NCBI RefSeq assembly: GCF_041381155.1
Contig: NC_091143.1
Location: 41,556,996-41,620,995, forward strand
Origin: Argopecten irradians
Lineage: Eukaryota; Mollusca; Bivalvia; Pectinida; Pectinidae
DNA: 64,000 nucleotides
Reading direction: 5' to 3'
Shown piece by piece: positions 1 through 12,635 of this stretch (positions within the stretch are counted from its first letter, which is position 1; every line of letters starts with the position of its first letter). The position numbers and the translations under genes are program-made. The notes beneath the pieces were generated by a model, which was not told where the DNA came from, did no database searches, and worked only from the letters and a program-made list of their open reading frames with translations.

Positions 1-779
1 CATAATTCACCTTCTTAAATCATCTTAGTTGCATCTCATATCATTTTAAATGCTTTAGTAGGATTCAAAAGAATGTTTTGTTTTACAGCTGCAAGCCTCT
101 GAAAAAACTATCGAGTAGCAAGCAATGTTTGAATTTGCAATTTCCAACATTTCGCTGGGTTTGGGATGTGGTATGCACTATTATCTGTCAGTTCAAATAT
201 AATTATTTCATTGCAGCAGTGTTTGAAACTAATTTTTTCTCCACGAAACATTCACAATAGCCAAAATGCATCAGTCATTCAGCATTGCGACGCAACCTTA
301 TCCCATGCTGAAGATCGACTTACCAAAGGATAATATTTAATGATGAAACTTCCACGTACAGAGTACTATCCTCATCGAAGAAAATAATTTTTTGGAACGT
401 AACAAAGCCCTGAATACATCATTATTTAGTGAAATCTACGTTACTACCACATTAAAAACCAATTATCTTATTGGAGGAAGAAAGAAAAATATAATCCGTT
501 TGAAGTTCGATAGGAGTGTGATTAATTTAAGAGTTCTATTAACTTTTGTTTTTGTTTCCACTTTGAATAAATTGTGTGTATGCTTGCCAATGCGCAGTTG
601 AATAATGCAATAAAAATATTTCCAAATATTGCCCCAAATTTTTTTTTGTCCTACCTGTCTATGTATAATACGCTTAGCCAGCTGAAATGGCGTTAGCATA
701 TGAAGCTGATGTATGAATTGTCTTTTTTACTGACAGTTGCGTAACTTTATAATACAAAATACTCACTGAAGCAGAATAT

Positions 780-851
780 GGGGATATAGCTCAGTGGTAG
801 AGCATTCGACTGCAGATCGAGAGGTCCCTGGTTCGAACCCGGGTGTCCCCT
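780..851 (+). tRNA. tRNA-Cys (GCA)
   Basis: Folds as a 72-nt tRNA. Acceptor GGGGATA pairs with TGTCCCC (one G-U), D arm GCTC/GAGC, anticodon stem TTCGA/TCGAG with loop CTGCAGA (anticodon GCA), T arm CCTGG/CCGGG with loop TTCGAAC, discriminator T. Internal A box (TAGCTCAGTGG) and B box (GGTTCGAACCC) are intact, and a T run after the 3' end (cattttt) suits Pol III termination. It is the first of a same-strand series of near-identical copies. Confidence 0.93.
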
Positions 852-2006
852 CATTTTTAGAACGGTTTCCAGTTAACATAGCAGAACATAGAATAAGGAT
901 GGAATCTAGAGAATTGAGGAATATTAAAAAGCAAATATGTTTTTCACAAAATGTATCCTTTTTAACAAAAAATAGCATCGAACCTTATCATAAGCAATTC
1001 CTAGATTCAACGAGACAATGTGGAGTTAGTAATAATCTTAACTAAGGCTTAGATAAGGCTAAATTGACCTTTCTATTGCTCGTATCGTTGGTATAGCAAA
1101 AGACGCTAATTCTTATAAAGCATCTGGTTCTATTCGCATTCGAAGTTTTCGATACTTTAACAACTCATTTCTTGACTCTTGTATACATATTAATTAGGTA
1201 TGGTATAATGTTATTTTTATGAAATTAGTTTCTAATCGTTTAGGAACATGCGATACGATATAAAAGTAAAATCAACCCATTGACATTTATGAAAATAAGA
1301 AAGCATACGACCACAACACAACGCAATGTCTACAGAACCATTAAATAAGTCAGGATTTCATCATCCTTATACAATGTTTATAAGTATTTCGCCACCACTC
1401 AATTACATTGTGTATATAAGCTAATGTCAAGAGGTCCAGATAAATAAGTATCAACATATGATGATATAACATCACATATTAGCATTATAAGCTCTTGCAA
1501 TAATATATTCTATGAGCATTCAAATTTCAAAATTCAATTATATTTGCAAATACATTAGTGATATATGAAACTGAAGTGTATCATTAATCACTGTATGTAT
1601 GTGTACAGTTGATCTACAGATTATCAAAACGTATTCAGATGGTAAGAATTCTTACGATTATTTTTTTCTGCATTGTTTTTATTTATTTTTGCTTTACATA
1701 ATTTATTTTTCAGCAATATTCAAGTTATTTAAATGAACACTTTTATTTTTTTTTTTTATTAATGCTTTAAAACTTAGTTTTTAATGAGCAATCATTAAAC
1801 AATATATTTATAGGAATGTGTTTTGTATTTAATTGTAGATAAAATAGATTTCAAAACAGTATTATCACAAATCCATACTTGTGTCGTTTATTGAATAGAC
1901 AGGACAAATTGGCTAGTTGTCGCATAATGACAAATTTATTGATTTTTACATTTAAAAAAACAGCTGTGCTGCGCATTGTAACAAATGCGCAGATGATATT
2001 TGTAAT

Positions 2007-2081
2007 GGGGGATATATAGCTCAGTGGTAGAGCATTCGACTGCAGATCGAGAGGTCCCTGGTTCGAACCCGGGTTTCTTCT
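2007..2081 (+). pseudogene. tRNA-Cys-like copy with damaged acceptor stem
   Basis: D arm, anticodon arm (GCA) and T arm match the intact copies exactly. The 5' end reads GGGGGATATATAGC (extra TA), and the 3' acceptor strand is TTTCTTC instead of TGTCCCC, so the acceptor stem does not pair well. The internal Pol III promoter boxes remain, so it could still be transcribed, but a mature tRNA is unlikely. Confidence 0.75.
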
Positions 2082-4625
2082 CTTTTTTGACATCTCCAAC
2101 TAGCAATGCTTAATTTTTTTCAATCTTTAATCATAATTTTATTCCATACACAAATCTTTTCAACATAATTTGTTTTCATTTAATCATTGATGTCATTTTT
2201 TAACTTCATCGGGGTATGAAAGAAATTTCGTTCGCAATCTGTGCGAATCCGCGTAGGGAATTCTCACAAAAGTTTTCATTTAAAATTTATTACTACTTGA
2301 TAACATAAAAAACACGTATAAACGTACGATTCCATTGACTTTTCAATGGATTATTTTTTTTTCTAAATCATTACGCAACATCGACGTCTCTATTGTGACG
2401 TCATGATAACGTCGGATACATACATACATGGGACGCACATGACCCTGGCTCTTAATGGGAAATTAAAAAAATAATACAAACAAACAAACTCTTTGCCGTC
2501 ATGATAATTTTCAGGATTATGACAATTTTTTCGGATTTTTTCGTCATAGTTTATAAAGAAAATTGTCTGTTCTGCCAATCAGAAAGTTGGATTGCAATAA
2601 AAGTTAAGTATGAAAAGCAAATAAAAATAATTATATAATGTTGTTAATAAACCTTTGTCATAAATTATATATTATATGAAATGATAATATCAATATGTAC
2701 GAGTGTATGTTAATATGTTATCTTATGATTAAAATGTTGGATTATTTCTGATACTATACCTTACTTTTATCTATTAGACAATGAGCAGGCATACAGAATA
2801 TTTTTAAATCAGCAGACGTGATTTATTTTTGCCACAATCAAAAAAAATGATAGATAAATTTATAACATTATTTTTTTTTACAAAACTTATCAAAATTATA
2901 AACTTTTTATAGTAGCATTTAATCAAGGTAGCATTGTATCACTTGATTTGCGTCAAATTAGATACAGATTGCATAGGTAGATATAGTGAAGTAAAAATAG
3001 AATAACTCAATGGTAGATCGAGAACATTTGGCATTCAAATGGGCGTCTTTAAGGTTTAAACAAGTGGCTTTTATGGATACAGTAAATATATATCACTTCT
3101 TAGGTGTAGTTGAACATAACTTAGTTAATAACAAGTGTCTATGCATCCGTCCTAACCTTAGATATTAATGTTAACTTGCAGATTGTTGTATTGTTTGTAA
3201 ATTTTGGCAAAATATGCAAAAAATGTACATTTAAGTTTTGCAAGTCCAAAGGGTTCAGTATATATTTCTGTCACAAAATAACCATGCCTTTATGTTAACT
3301 AGTGTGTATAGAATACTAGGAGCGCTGGTTTGACCGGATTCAACTTTACAAAAGCATACACATCGACGAGTCCTTTTAGACCTTCTCAAAAAATGTCGGT
3401 ACAATCTTACGAGTCAACAATAATATCAAGGTTATGACGGATACATAGTCACTAAACTAAATCATGTTACATATATACCTAAGGAGTGATAAAATAGGCA
3501 TAAGAAATCACTAGTTTAAACAGGGTCTTAAACCTTCAGATTAATTTTTGGCGCATTCTAGATATATAATTATGTAAGCTAATTGACAAGGTTCAACATA
3601 TCGATTTAATTTTTTTTTTCATTTATTTATTTTTCATTATTCTTTATTATATGATGGTTTTTTTTTTTTTTTTTTTTTTTTGCAATTACTAAATTATTGA
3701 AATGGACGTCTATGCGTTCAGATTATCAAAACTAAGATAAGACATTTTTGATGATAGCATTTTATCTCATATACACGTACCTGAGTTAGGAAAATTTTTT
3801 AACAAATGACAATTCGATGGTAAATTGATTTTGGTGAAAACTGCACAATATGGGAAACGTACTCAGTGGCACGAATTCTTACGATTATTTTTTTCTGAAT
3901 TGTTTTATTTATTAAGCTTAACAGATTAGGAAAACAATATTTAAAGCATTGCTTATTTATGAACACTTTTGTTTTTTTAAATCTCTTTAAAATGTAGTTT
4001 CTGTGCACTTATTAACCATATTTATAGGGATATCTTTGATGTATTCTAGATAAAGTAGATTTTATATATGTCACTGAACAGTGATATCATAAATCCATAT
4101 ACTTTTGTGGTTTATTAAATAGACGGGACAAAGTGGCTAGTTATCGCATTATGACGAATTATTGATTTTTGTCCAACAGCTGCGCTGCGGTTGTAAAGAT
4201 TTCACAAGATCATGAATGGTTACAAATGCAGGGTCTTAAACCTTTAGATAATGTTTCCAGGCCCCAGGATCATGAAACAGCCTTAGACTTTAGTTTTAGC
4301 TTAGACAATCAAAATTGACGTAACATTTTGTAACGTCATTTGTGATTGGCCAAGTCTTAACGTAAGACTGATTATGACTTGAGTCTGTTTCGCGATCCTG
4401 AGTACTGGTGTATTCTAGATATAATATATTGTAAGCTGATGACAAGATCCACATATCTCTTAAAAAGTAATATTATGAATTCATGATTTTTTATGACATA
4501 CAAAAAATAGTTATTTGGTCGAATTATGAAGATTTGATTGATTTTTTCCGACAGATGTTTTAAATTTGAGTCTGTATAAATATTTGTAAGATCATGTATG
4601 ACTGAAAATGTGCTAGAGATTGTAA

Positions 4626-4697
4626 GGGGATATAGCTCAGTGGTAGAGCATTCGACTGCAGATCGAGAGGTCCCTGGTTCGAACCCGGGTGTCCCCT
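4626..4697 (+). tRNA. tRNA-Cys (GCA)
   Basis: Identical in its 72 nt to the copy at 780, with a full cloverleaf and GCA anticodon. The flank differs: the 3' side is 'aactttttgg', with a T5 terminator. Confidence 0.93.
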
Positions 4698-5411
4698 AAC
4701 TTTTTGGCACAAATTGAACATGAACACCAAATACTTTGCCAATATGCTAGTTTATTATTAAAGTACATGTATTTAAAAAAATGTATTTTTTTTTATCTTT
4801 TTTTAGGAGCAGAAAATCGAAAATAGCCGTTTCTTAGTATACAAAAAATGAAAGTTTTACTTGATTTTGTCTATCCCATAAGCGGCCACAAATCTTGCTA
4901 ATTCGGCTGTTCCTCTTAAAAATTCTGAAAAAAAATAAAAAAATGCAGTTATAAACATATTACCCTGCTTTCATATAAAATCAAATGTTTTCATCACTTT
5001 TCTTCCTAAAATTTTAACTTTAACCCGGCCTTTTCTTTAACACAGGGACTTTTTTTTGATTCTAAAATGAAATGTGTAAAGAAACAAATTTGATTAGCAT
5101 CTGCACTAAATGGGCAAAGAAACACCTAAGTTGCCTATAATTTTAAATATTTTTAAAATTTCTCGATATCAAAACGGCAAATGTTGACAGGTATTAGCCA
5201 TTTAATGGTTTTCGATTTTGGATAATCGAAGTAACGGTACACTGTACGTATTTTTGTTGGGTTAAATTGTAATTCCTTTCACAGTCTTCTATGGGTATGA
5301 TTGTTTAAGTTTATTTCTAAATGCATTCAGCTTTACTGACATATCCCGATTTGGATTACCTAAATATAGTAACCCCTGAAAATCGAATGCGTGACGAAAC
5401 GATATACATAC

Positions 5412-5567
5412 CAAGTGCTTGTACAGTGGGGTGGATCGCTGAAACTGTCTTCGGGTCTTTGATCATATCTAAAATTCGTAGTTGTACGCAAATTATATAT
5501 ATTATAACGGAAAACAAAAGTAGGCCCATAAATCTTTTTGGGATGGAGCAGCATCTGGTGAAACCTG
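5412..5567 (-). pseudogene. Decayed ependymin exon 4, possibly of gene A
   Basis: On the minus strand this aligns with exon 4 of gene B: an acceptor-like tgcacag, fragments resembling the QMLL/YGPTF region, then YNYEF, IKDPK and DPPHCT, then a GTATGT donor at the expected place. The matching pieces fall in different frames, so at least two indels are present, and part of the first Cys block is lost. Both splice-site positions survive although the frame does not. It lies 7 kb downstream of exon 3 of gene A with no better exon 4 between, so it may be that gene's old exon; it could equally be a relic of a separate lost copy. Confidence 0.6.
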
Positions 5568-7262
5568 CTGTGCAAAAAAAAAACGTTTTAAACAATGTAT
5601 GCTGTTGTCTACCTGATATATAAATTTTCATCCAATTGCTGGCAAATTACTTTTATTCGTACGCATTCAATTTAAATACATGTAGCCCGATTACTCTAGC
5701 CATACTGACATCAAACTTGACATTATGATACAGAAAAAATATAACAGGCCATGTTAAATTAGGGATCAATGAAAATGAGAATTGTAGCACAATCGTTTCG
5801 ACCGATTGTAAGGTTGAACATAAAACAACTTTTTTTGTTGTATTTTTTTTAATTATTTTCAAAGGCATAATTCACCTTCTTAAAAATGTTTGCATCTCAT
5901 ATCATTTTAAAATGTTTTAATAGGATCAGATAGACCCGTTTTATTTTATAAGCTTCAAGCCTCTGAAAAAACTATCCCTTTAGAGCAAGGTGTTTGAAAC
6001 AATACCTTTTTTCCATGTTTCGTTATTTGGGAAAATATTGCACTATTTCATGACAGTTCAAATATAATTATTTCATTAAAGTGTTTGAACTTACAATTTT
6101 TTCTCCAGTAAACATTCACAATAGCCAAAATGCATCAGAGAAATATTACTCATTGCGACTTTATCCCATGCTGAAGATCGACTACCAAATGATTAAATTT
6201 ATGTTTGAATGACTACAGAGTACTATCCTCACAAATGATATTTTTTGAGGAATCAAAAACATGACAGACGATTTACATAGGTTTTTTCAATTAGTTCAGT
6301 TTTACCACATAAAAACACCAATTATAACCAAAAAAAAATAGTTTCCGTTTTAAGTTCATAGATGTGAAAAATTTAAAAATTAATAATTAATTGTTTCCCT
6401 TTGAATTTTAAATTCCGTGGTAATCTATGCCATATGGAGTTAAATATGATTGTGCATGGACCATAAAATAATTTTTTCCAAAAGTTAATTGTGTTTAAAA
6501 TATAAATCCTCCTGATTAAACACGCAATAGCATTGTTCAAAGCAATATGATAATGAATTTATGAATCATTTTTTAGAATGACTTTAGAGACTTTTATTTA
6601 ATTTTAATACTCAGAAATTTTCATAAATATATTGATCATTGTTTAGAGCACAGATTCTGTAGGTCCTGATTCAAAAGTGCCCCTCATTTTTACTTTTTAT
6701 AATAATTAAATACAATATAATGTAAAAGTAAGATTGAATGTTTATTAAAATTGATTTGCGCTATATATTACGAACTTTGTACAAGTTGATTTTTTTTGAA
6801 AATTTGTTTTTTCTGACTAAAATTAAACGGACGTCATATACAGATTTCAAAATTAGTTAGTAATAATATTAGCCTTAGACTGCAATTTTAAAACCTTTTT
6901 ATTGCTCAATATTGGAGGAAGAAACAAAAAACGCTAATTCTTTAAAGCATCTACAGTTCTATTCGAACACATTTGATTCGATACTTTCAAAACATTTCTT
7001 GACTTTGTATACATTTTAATAAATATGTATAATGTGAATGAAATAGTTCTTTAAATTGCAATAAAAATATTTCAAACAGTATTATCAAAATTTTTTGATT
7101 GACATTTATGTCTATATAATACGTTTATTGCATACGCCCCAGGACAACATGTATGCTAGTTGACAAACCATTAATGAAGTTGATAATTTTACTGACATAT
7201 TTTTCAACAATGGTGTATACAGCTTTGAAATTAATACAATGTAACAAATCGCAGATGATATA

Positions 7263-7333
7263 TGGGATATAGCTCAGTGGTAGAGCATTCGACTGCAGAT
7301 CGAGAGGTCCCTGGTTCGAACCCGGGTTCCCCT
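7263..7333 (+). pseudogene. tRNA-Cys-like copy, one base short in acceptor
   Basis: The core of the tRNA (D, anticodon GCA and T arms) is intact. The 5' end reads TGGGATATAGC and the 3' end TTCCCCT, so acceptor pairing is reduced. Near-functional or recently dead. Confidence 0.65.
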
Positions 7334-7671
7334 CTTTTTTAACTTTTAAACATATTATGTGTACAATATAACATATTTTTGATATCTTTAATCTTATTTT
7401 TTTAAGATGGAATCTAGAATATTAAATTTGTAAAGCATTTTTTTTCAAAATTCATTTTTTAAATTACAAAGATATGAAAAGAAGTTATCATTCGACTGCA
7501 GATCTGTGCGTTCCGACTGGTACAGTTTTCTCAAAAAGTTTGTCATTTAGACGCTAATTTATTACACAGATAACATAAATTGAAACTGATATAATAAATT
7601 ATGGAAATTGATTTTCTGAATTAAATATATTTTAATTTTTTTGATGTAATAAAATCATTTTTGCAATCATT

Positions 7672-7733
7672 GGGGATATAAATTGTGATCATTCGATGCA
7701 AATCGAGAGGTCCCATTCGAACTACACAAATGC
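7672..7733 (+). pseudogene. Strongly degraded tRNA-Cys copy
   Basis: Starts ggggatata, loses most of the D arm, then keeps 'atcgagaggtccc' and 'attcgaac'. The anticodon region reads gatgcaaat. Clearly derived from the same tRNA but unable to fold. Confidence 0.6.
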
Positions 7734-8640
7734 TGTATCTTTTAAACAAAAATTCAAATTCATTTTGAGGATTATAATATATTTTTGTTTAAACAAACAA
7801 ATTCAAATGGTTTCTAAATTTAATTTAATTTTTGATAACTTTTTTATGCAAGATAATTTTTAAAGTAGTTTTATATGTCTGCTAAATATCAGAAAAGAAT
7901 ATTAATTATAAAATTACAAAATTAATATTTGTTGTAATACTTTCGATAATCAATTTGTAGATTCATATAATATTGATAAGAAATATGAAGTGTAAAAATA
8001 CATCAATTATTTATTTTGATATAAAATTGATCCAATTTTTGAAACACAAAACCATACAATTTATCTATTATGACAATGAATGAGCATAAAGCTATTGATT
8101 TACAAATCAGCAAGTATATTTTTGCCACATCAAAAATGATAGATAAGTCATTATTAAAGACATTTTTTCATTTTCTAATGTAAATTATAAAAGGTTAATA
8201 TATGGGTATAACATTTGATATAAAACTCAGGTAACATTGTAGTTCTTGAATTAATTTGTGAAAAAATATTAGATACATGTATTGTATATGTAATACATAG
8301 TGATCATATTGTGTAGAAAAATAAAATACTTGTCCCAAACCTGTACACTATATGTATGTGTAGGTATAAATATACAGTATATATGTTGATTGTTCCGGAA
8401 TGTTGATTGTCCCCAAACCTGTACAACTATATGTATGTGTATATTATACAGTATATATGTTGATTGTTCCAAACCTTTCTGTCCTACCTGTCTATATGCT
8501 TTAGTCAGCTAAAAGGGCTTTATAATAGAAAGCTGATGTACAAATGTAAAATATACAAATTGATACTTTACTGCCTTGGGTAATCTTTTAACGACAGCTG
8601 CATAAGTTTTAATTTAAATACATACCAAAACGGGAAATAT

Positions 8641-8712
8641 GGGGATATAGCTCAGTGGTAGAGCATTCGACTGCAGATCGAGAGGTCCCTGGTTCGAACC
8701 CGGGTGTCCCCT
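8641..8712 (+). tRNA. tRNA-Cys (GCA)
   Basis: Identical 72-nt copy with full cloverleaf and a T run (cattttttg) downstream. Preceded by the shared leader block. Confidence 0.93.
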
Positions 8713-9683
8713 CATTTTTTGAAACGGTTTCCAATTAAATAATAATATGAGATAAAGATGGAATCTCTAGAGAATCGAAAAAAAATATATATATAAAAGC
8801 AAATATGTTTTCATAAAATGTGTTTTTTAGCTTTGACATTCAATAAATCCACCAGCATCGAACCTTATTACAAACACTTGATTCTGAGTGATAATGTATT
8901 AAAGTAAACCAAGACTTCGATCATGTTAAATTTATTTTTTATGGCTCGTGTTGTTGGTATAGCAGAAGACGCTAATTCTTATGAAGCGTCTGTTCTATTC
9001 TCGTTACACCTCTCTAAAACTTTCGGTAATCATATCTTGACTCTTGTATACATATTGATAAAGAAAATATATAGTGTTGATATATGACATATTGTAATCA
9101 TTTAGGAACATCCGATATGAAATGAAAATAAAAAACTACCAATTTAAATTTATGACAATAGATGTGTCGATGACCAAAGCACAATACATTGTTTACATAG
9201 ACATTAGATAAGTCAGGTAGGTAAGGGGCTTTATCATTCATATACAATGTAGATAGGAATTGCTGAACCACTCACTGACATTGCTAAGATAAGATAAGGT
9301 CATAAGAGGTCAGATAATATAAAGGTATCAACATTCAATGATATGAAACCACAGATTAACGTTACAAGCTATTGAAAACATTTGTCATGTGCGCATTCAA
9401 ATTCTAAAATTCAATAGACATTATTTGCATTACATAAGTGATGTGAAAATGAAGTTTGATTGCACACTTTATGTAAGTGTATATACAGTATATATGCTGA
9501 TTGTCCCAAACCTTTCTGTCTACCTGTCTACGTGTATATATAATACGCTTAGTTTGCTGAAAGGGCTTTATAACAGAAATCTCATGTAAATATACAAATT
9601 GATACTTTACAACCCTGGGTAATCGTTTAACGACAGCTGCGTAAATTTATTAAATCAAACACATACAGAAAGAATGAGCATAT

Positions 9684-9755
9684 GGGGATATAGCTCAGTG
9701 GTAGAGCATTCGACTGCAGATCGAGAGGTCCCTGGTTCGAACCCGGGTGTCCCCT
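9684..9755 (+). tRNA. tRNA-Cys (GCA)
   Basis: Identical 72-nt copy. The leader upstream matches the one before 8641 and begins around 9480. The 3' flank catttttg provides a T5 terminator. Confidence 0.93.
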
Positions 9756-12396
9756 CATTTTTGTAACTGTATTGAATTACGTTATAATTTGATGCGATTG
9801 CTCCTTTTTAGCATCCAAAACAATAATTGATGTACTCAAACGCAAAGATATTATGTATTTTACAAAACAATATCTAGTATAGATTACATTTGCGATAAAC
9901 AAACGATAACTTACTGTAAGACATTTTACTCTCACGGCGACTTAATGTCGCGTTTACGTTATATACAATGTATAAGGACTTTTTCACAACGATTTAATTT
10001 CGCGACCAAACCTTTTTACTGTTACTTTACCTAACGCGAAGCTACCCAACTTGGTATGCTACCCAAAATGGTATAAGAAGCAGAAATTTCAATCTAAACT
10101 AACAATAATTGTCCTGAACAAAACTTTAGGTGCTTAATAGTATCTGTGACATTTTTCATGAGTCATTTTCTTTCCTGATGCTTATTATCTCTAAGCATGA
10201 CAATAATGAAAATGTGGGAAAACCCCGGGAAACCACGTCGAGCGACAAACCTAAAACACAGTGTATTTTAAAACAAGGAAAACAATTGCTGCATGGAATA
10301 TTTTTGAAAGACATCTCACTTAAATAAAGTAAAAAAACAGTTTCAACTTTCCTTAAAAGAAATTTTTATAATGTCTAGACATTTATTAATCAAACTATAT
10401 TTAGGCGGTATACAATTTTGGGTACTCGAACCTGCGGACACGCAGGGCTGGACCGGGGATGTTTCAAAGCTCTCTATTTATAAATATATACACTGCTGAC
10501 AAAAAACACATCATGAAATTGAATCTATCTATATAATATTTAGGAAACATTTTCACGGCGGTATATTAGTGCGATATCCCACGAAATACGTTTTGAATTG
10601 TTACCTGTCCACTAGATTATGTCTTTTGCTTTTTTTATTTCTTAATCAAAGCATAAGTGTATAAACCTTTCAAATCGAAAGCTAAAGACAGAATTTTGAG
10701 AATCAAATCATATAAAAAGCAAATATCATTTCATATAATGTATGTTAGCTTTAACGCTAACAAAATAAAGCTATCGGCATCGAACCTTATTACAAATTCT
10801 TCCTTGATTCTGGAAGATAATTTGAAATTAGTTTTACAGTAAAATGTAGCTAGGTTATATATTGTAAACGTATATATATGTTTTAATGCATACTTTCTTA
10901 TTTGTAGCATAAACTATCGACTAAAATTGATTCTTGTATTTAGTCAGTGGTTTGTACGAAGACCCTTCCTTTGATTTTGGTAAAGTTGACATACACATGC
11001 TTGACTTGAATTTGGTTACAATGGTTTGATATTTTTTGGCGGGAAGTGGATGCTACGTCATGTTACTAATGGATGTAGTTCGACAACGAGTAGTTTATTT
11101 TCAGGTTATATAGGTTTTATAGCTTCCATTCGCCTGTACGGTAAACTTGTTTACGCCAACAATACATTGAGTCAATCTACAGCATCATATCACCAGTTAA
11201 TATGTTCCTAATTGAATTGCATTGTTAGATACATTTCGATATAACTGTCAATTGAAGTCTTAGTTAAGGTCAATTTGACCAGCTTTCTTTGGCTGGTATT
11301 GTTGGTATAGCACAGGACGCTAATTCTTATAAAGCGTCTGGTTCTAGTATCTTTATACTTTTCCAATACTTTCGGCAGTTTCATTTGTTTAATGTTGTAT
11401 ACGTAGCAATAAAGGGACAGTATGATATTATTTTAAAAGATGAAATTATTTCTAACCTTTAAAGACCCACTGCTTTTCCGAAACAAAAAATAAAAGTTTC
11501 TTAAAAACAATAATAACAACAACAATCATATCGATGACCTTAAGATAAGGTTACAACACCAAACAAATGCAAATTTTCTTGTGTAATATATTTGAATTAC
11601 ATTGAAGAATCATTTGGCTGTTTTGCTGTCTGGTGCAGTGATAATCAACTAACGAGCGGTATTTAGGACGACGGCGGGAAACCTAATACGACCCGCGTTA
11701 TGAAAATTAAAATTAAATTTATTTTAATCAAATTGTTTAGGAATCGATTATAAGTGTAGTATTAACGTTACGTTATAACTTTTGCGACTCTACAAAATTA
11801 TTGATCTCGCTTTACATTCACATTTTATAAATCAAAAGCCGTTTCGGAAAGGTAGTGGGCCTTTAAAGGAACATGCGATATGATAAAAAAATAAAAGCTA
11901 CTCATTAAATATTATGAAACTATAGTAACAGAAAACCAAAAGACAACACAATGTCTATATAATCATGAGGTAAGTCAGGTAAAGGTAAGTATCACACCAC
12001 AACACAATGGCGTTGTGTAGATAAGGTAAGGTCAAGAGGTCAAGATATATAGGTATCAACTTTCAATGATATGAAACCACATCTTAGCATTGTAAGATCT
12101 TCAAAACCTCCATTCTGTGAGGATTCAAATATTCAATAATCCGTATCTGATTTTTAGATCGAATAAACGTTATCTACAATACTAATGTGAAAAATATCAG
12201 CATGTAGTGGTATGTATATATGTTGATTGCCCCAAACCTTTTTGTCCTACCTGTCTATGTATAACACGCTTAGTCAGCTGAAAGGTCTTTAAAACAGGAA
12301 GCTGATTTATACACATATTGATACAATATGGACCTAACCAGACTTACCGACAGCTTGAAAAATTTATTAAATACATTATTTAAAGGCTGAGCATAT

Positions 12397-12468
12397 GGGG
12401 ATATAGCTCAGTGGTAGAGCATTCGACTGCAGATCGAGAGGTCCCTGGTTCGAACCCGGGTGTTTTTT
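12397..12468 (+). pseudogene. tRNA-Cys copy with T-run 3' acceptor strand
   Basis: The body is identical to the intact genes, but the 3' acceptor strand is TGTTTTT instead of TGTCCCC. Pairs 1-72 to 4-69 would then all be G-U, and the T run lies inside the tRNA, so Pol III would probably stop before the 3' end. Likely non-functional despite a perfect core. Confidence 0.7.
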
Positions 12469-12635
12469 AAAAACGTTTATGGCAATATAGCAATATGGTT
12501 TCGTCAATCTAATGTGTAACATGAAGTTTCCGGGGTTCAAAATATTTTGTTCTTCGTTTGAAAGCTCCAAATCGCAAGGAAAGTATATAAGGAAAGTCCA
12601 TATTTTTGTGAATAAATTGAAAGAATGTTACTTAC

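Larger units (their letters stand above)
1..12470 (+). repeat. Duplicated tRNA-Cys-bearing block array
   Basis: This 12-kb stretch has no convincing intact protein gene; it is built from diverged copies of longer blocks. The sequence at 1 (cataattcaccttcttaaa) recurs at 5867, and the following several hundred bases match in patches, for example caatagccaaaatgcatcag near 258 and 6119. The 1650-1980 stretch recurs at 3880-4200. A leader with 'tacctgtctatgtataatac' and 'cagctgaaagggcttta' precedes the tRNAs near 640, 8480, 9515, 12245 and 21220. A module with 'gacgctaattcttataaagc' follows near 1100, 6930, 8965 and 11315. Two copies of a roughly 75-bp unit lie at 8330-8480. Short ORFs here look like chance. 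Gaps between the tRNAs hold only these AT-rich copies. Confidence 0.75.

Noticed and set aside
794-1045. ORFs over tRNA genes (STADREVPGSNPG / NPGSNQGPLDLQS)
   Set aside because: These peptides are the well-known false translation of tRNA genes; the cloverleaf explains the sequence.
2990-3045. Possible further tRNA-Cys relic (taactcaatggtagatcgag)
   Set aside because: Only a short D-arm-like match; too little to separate from chance.
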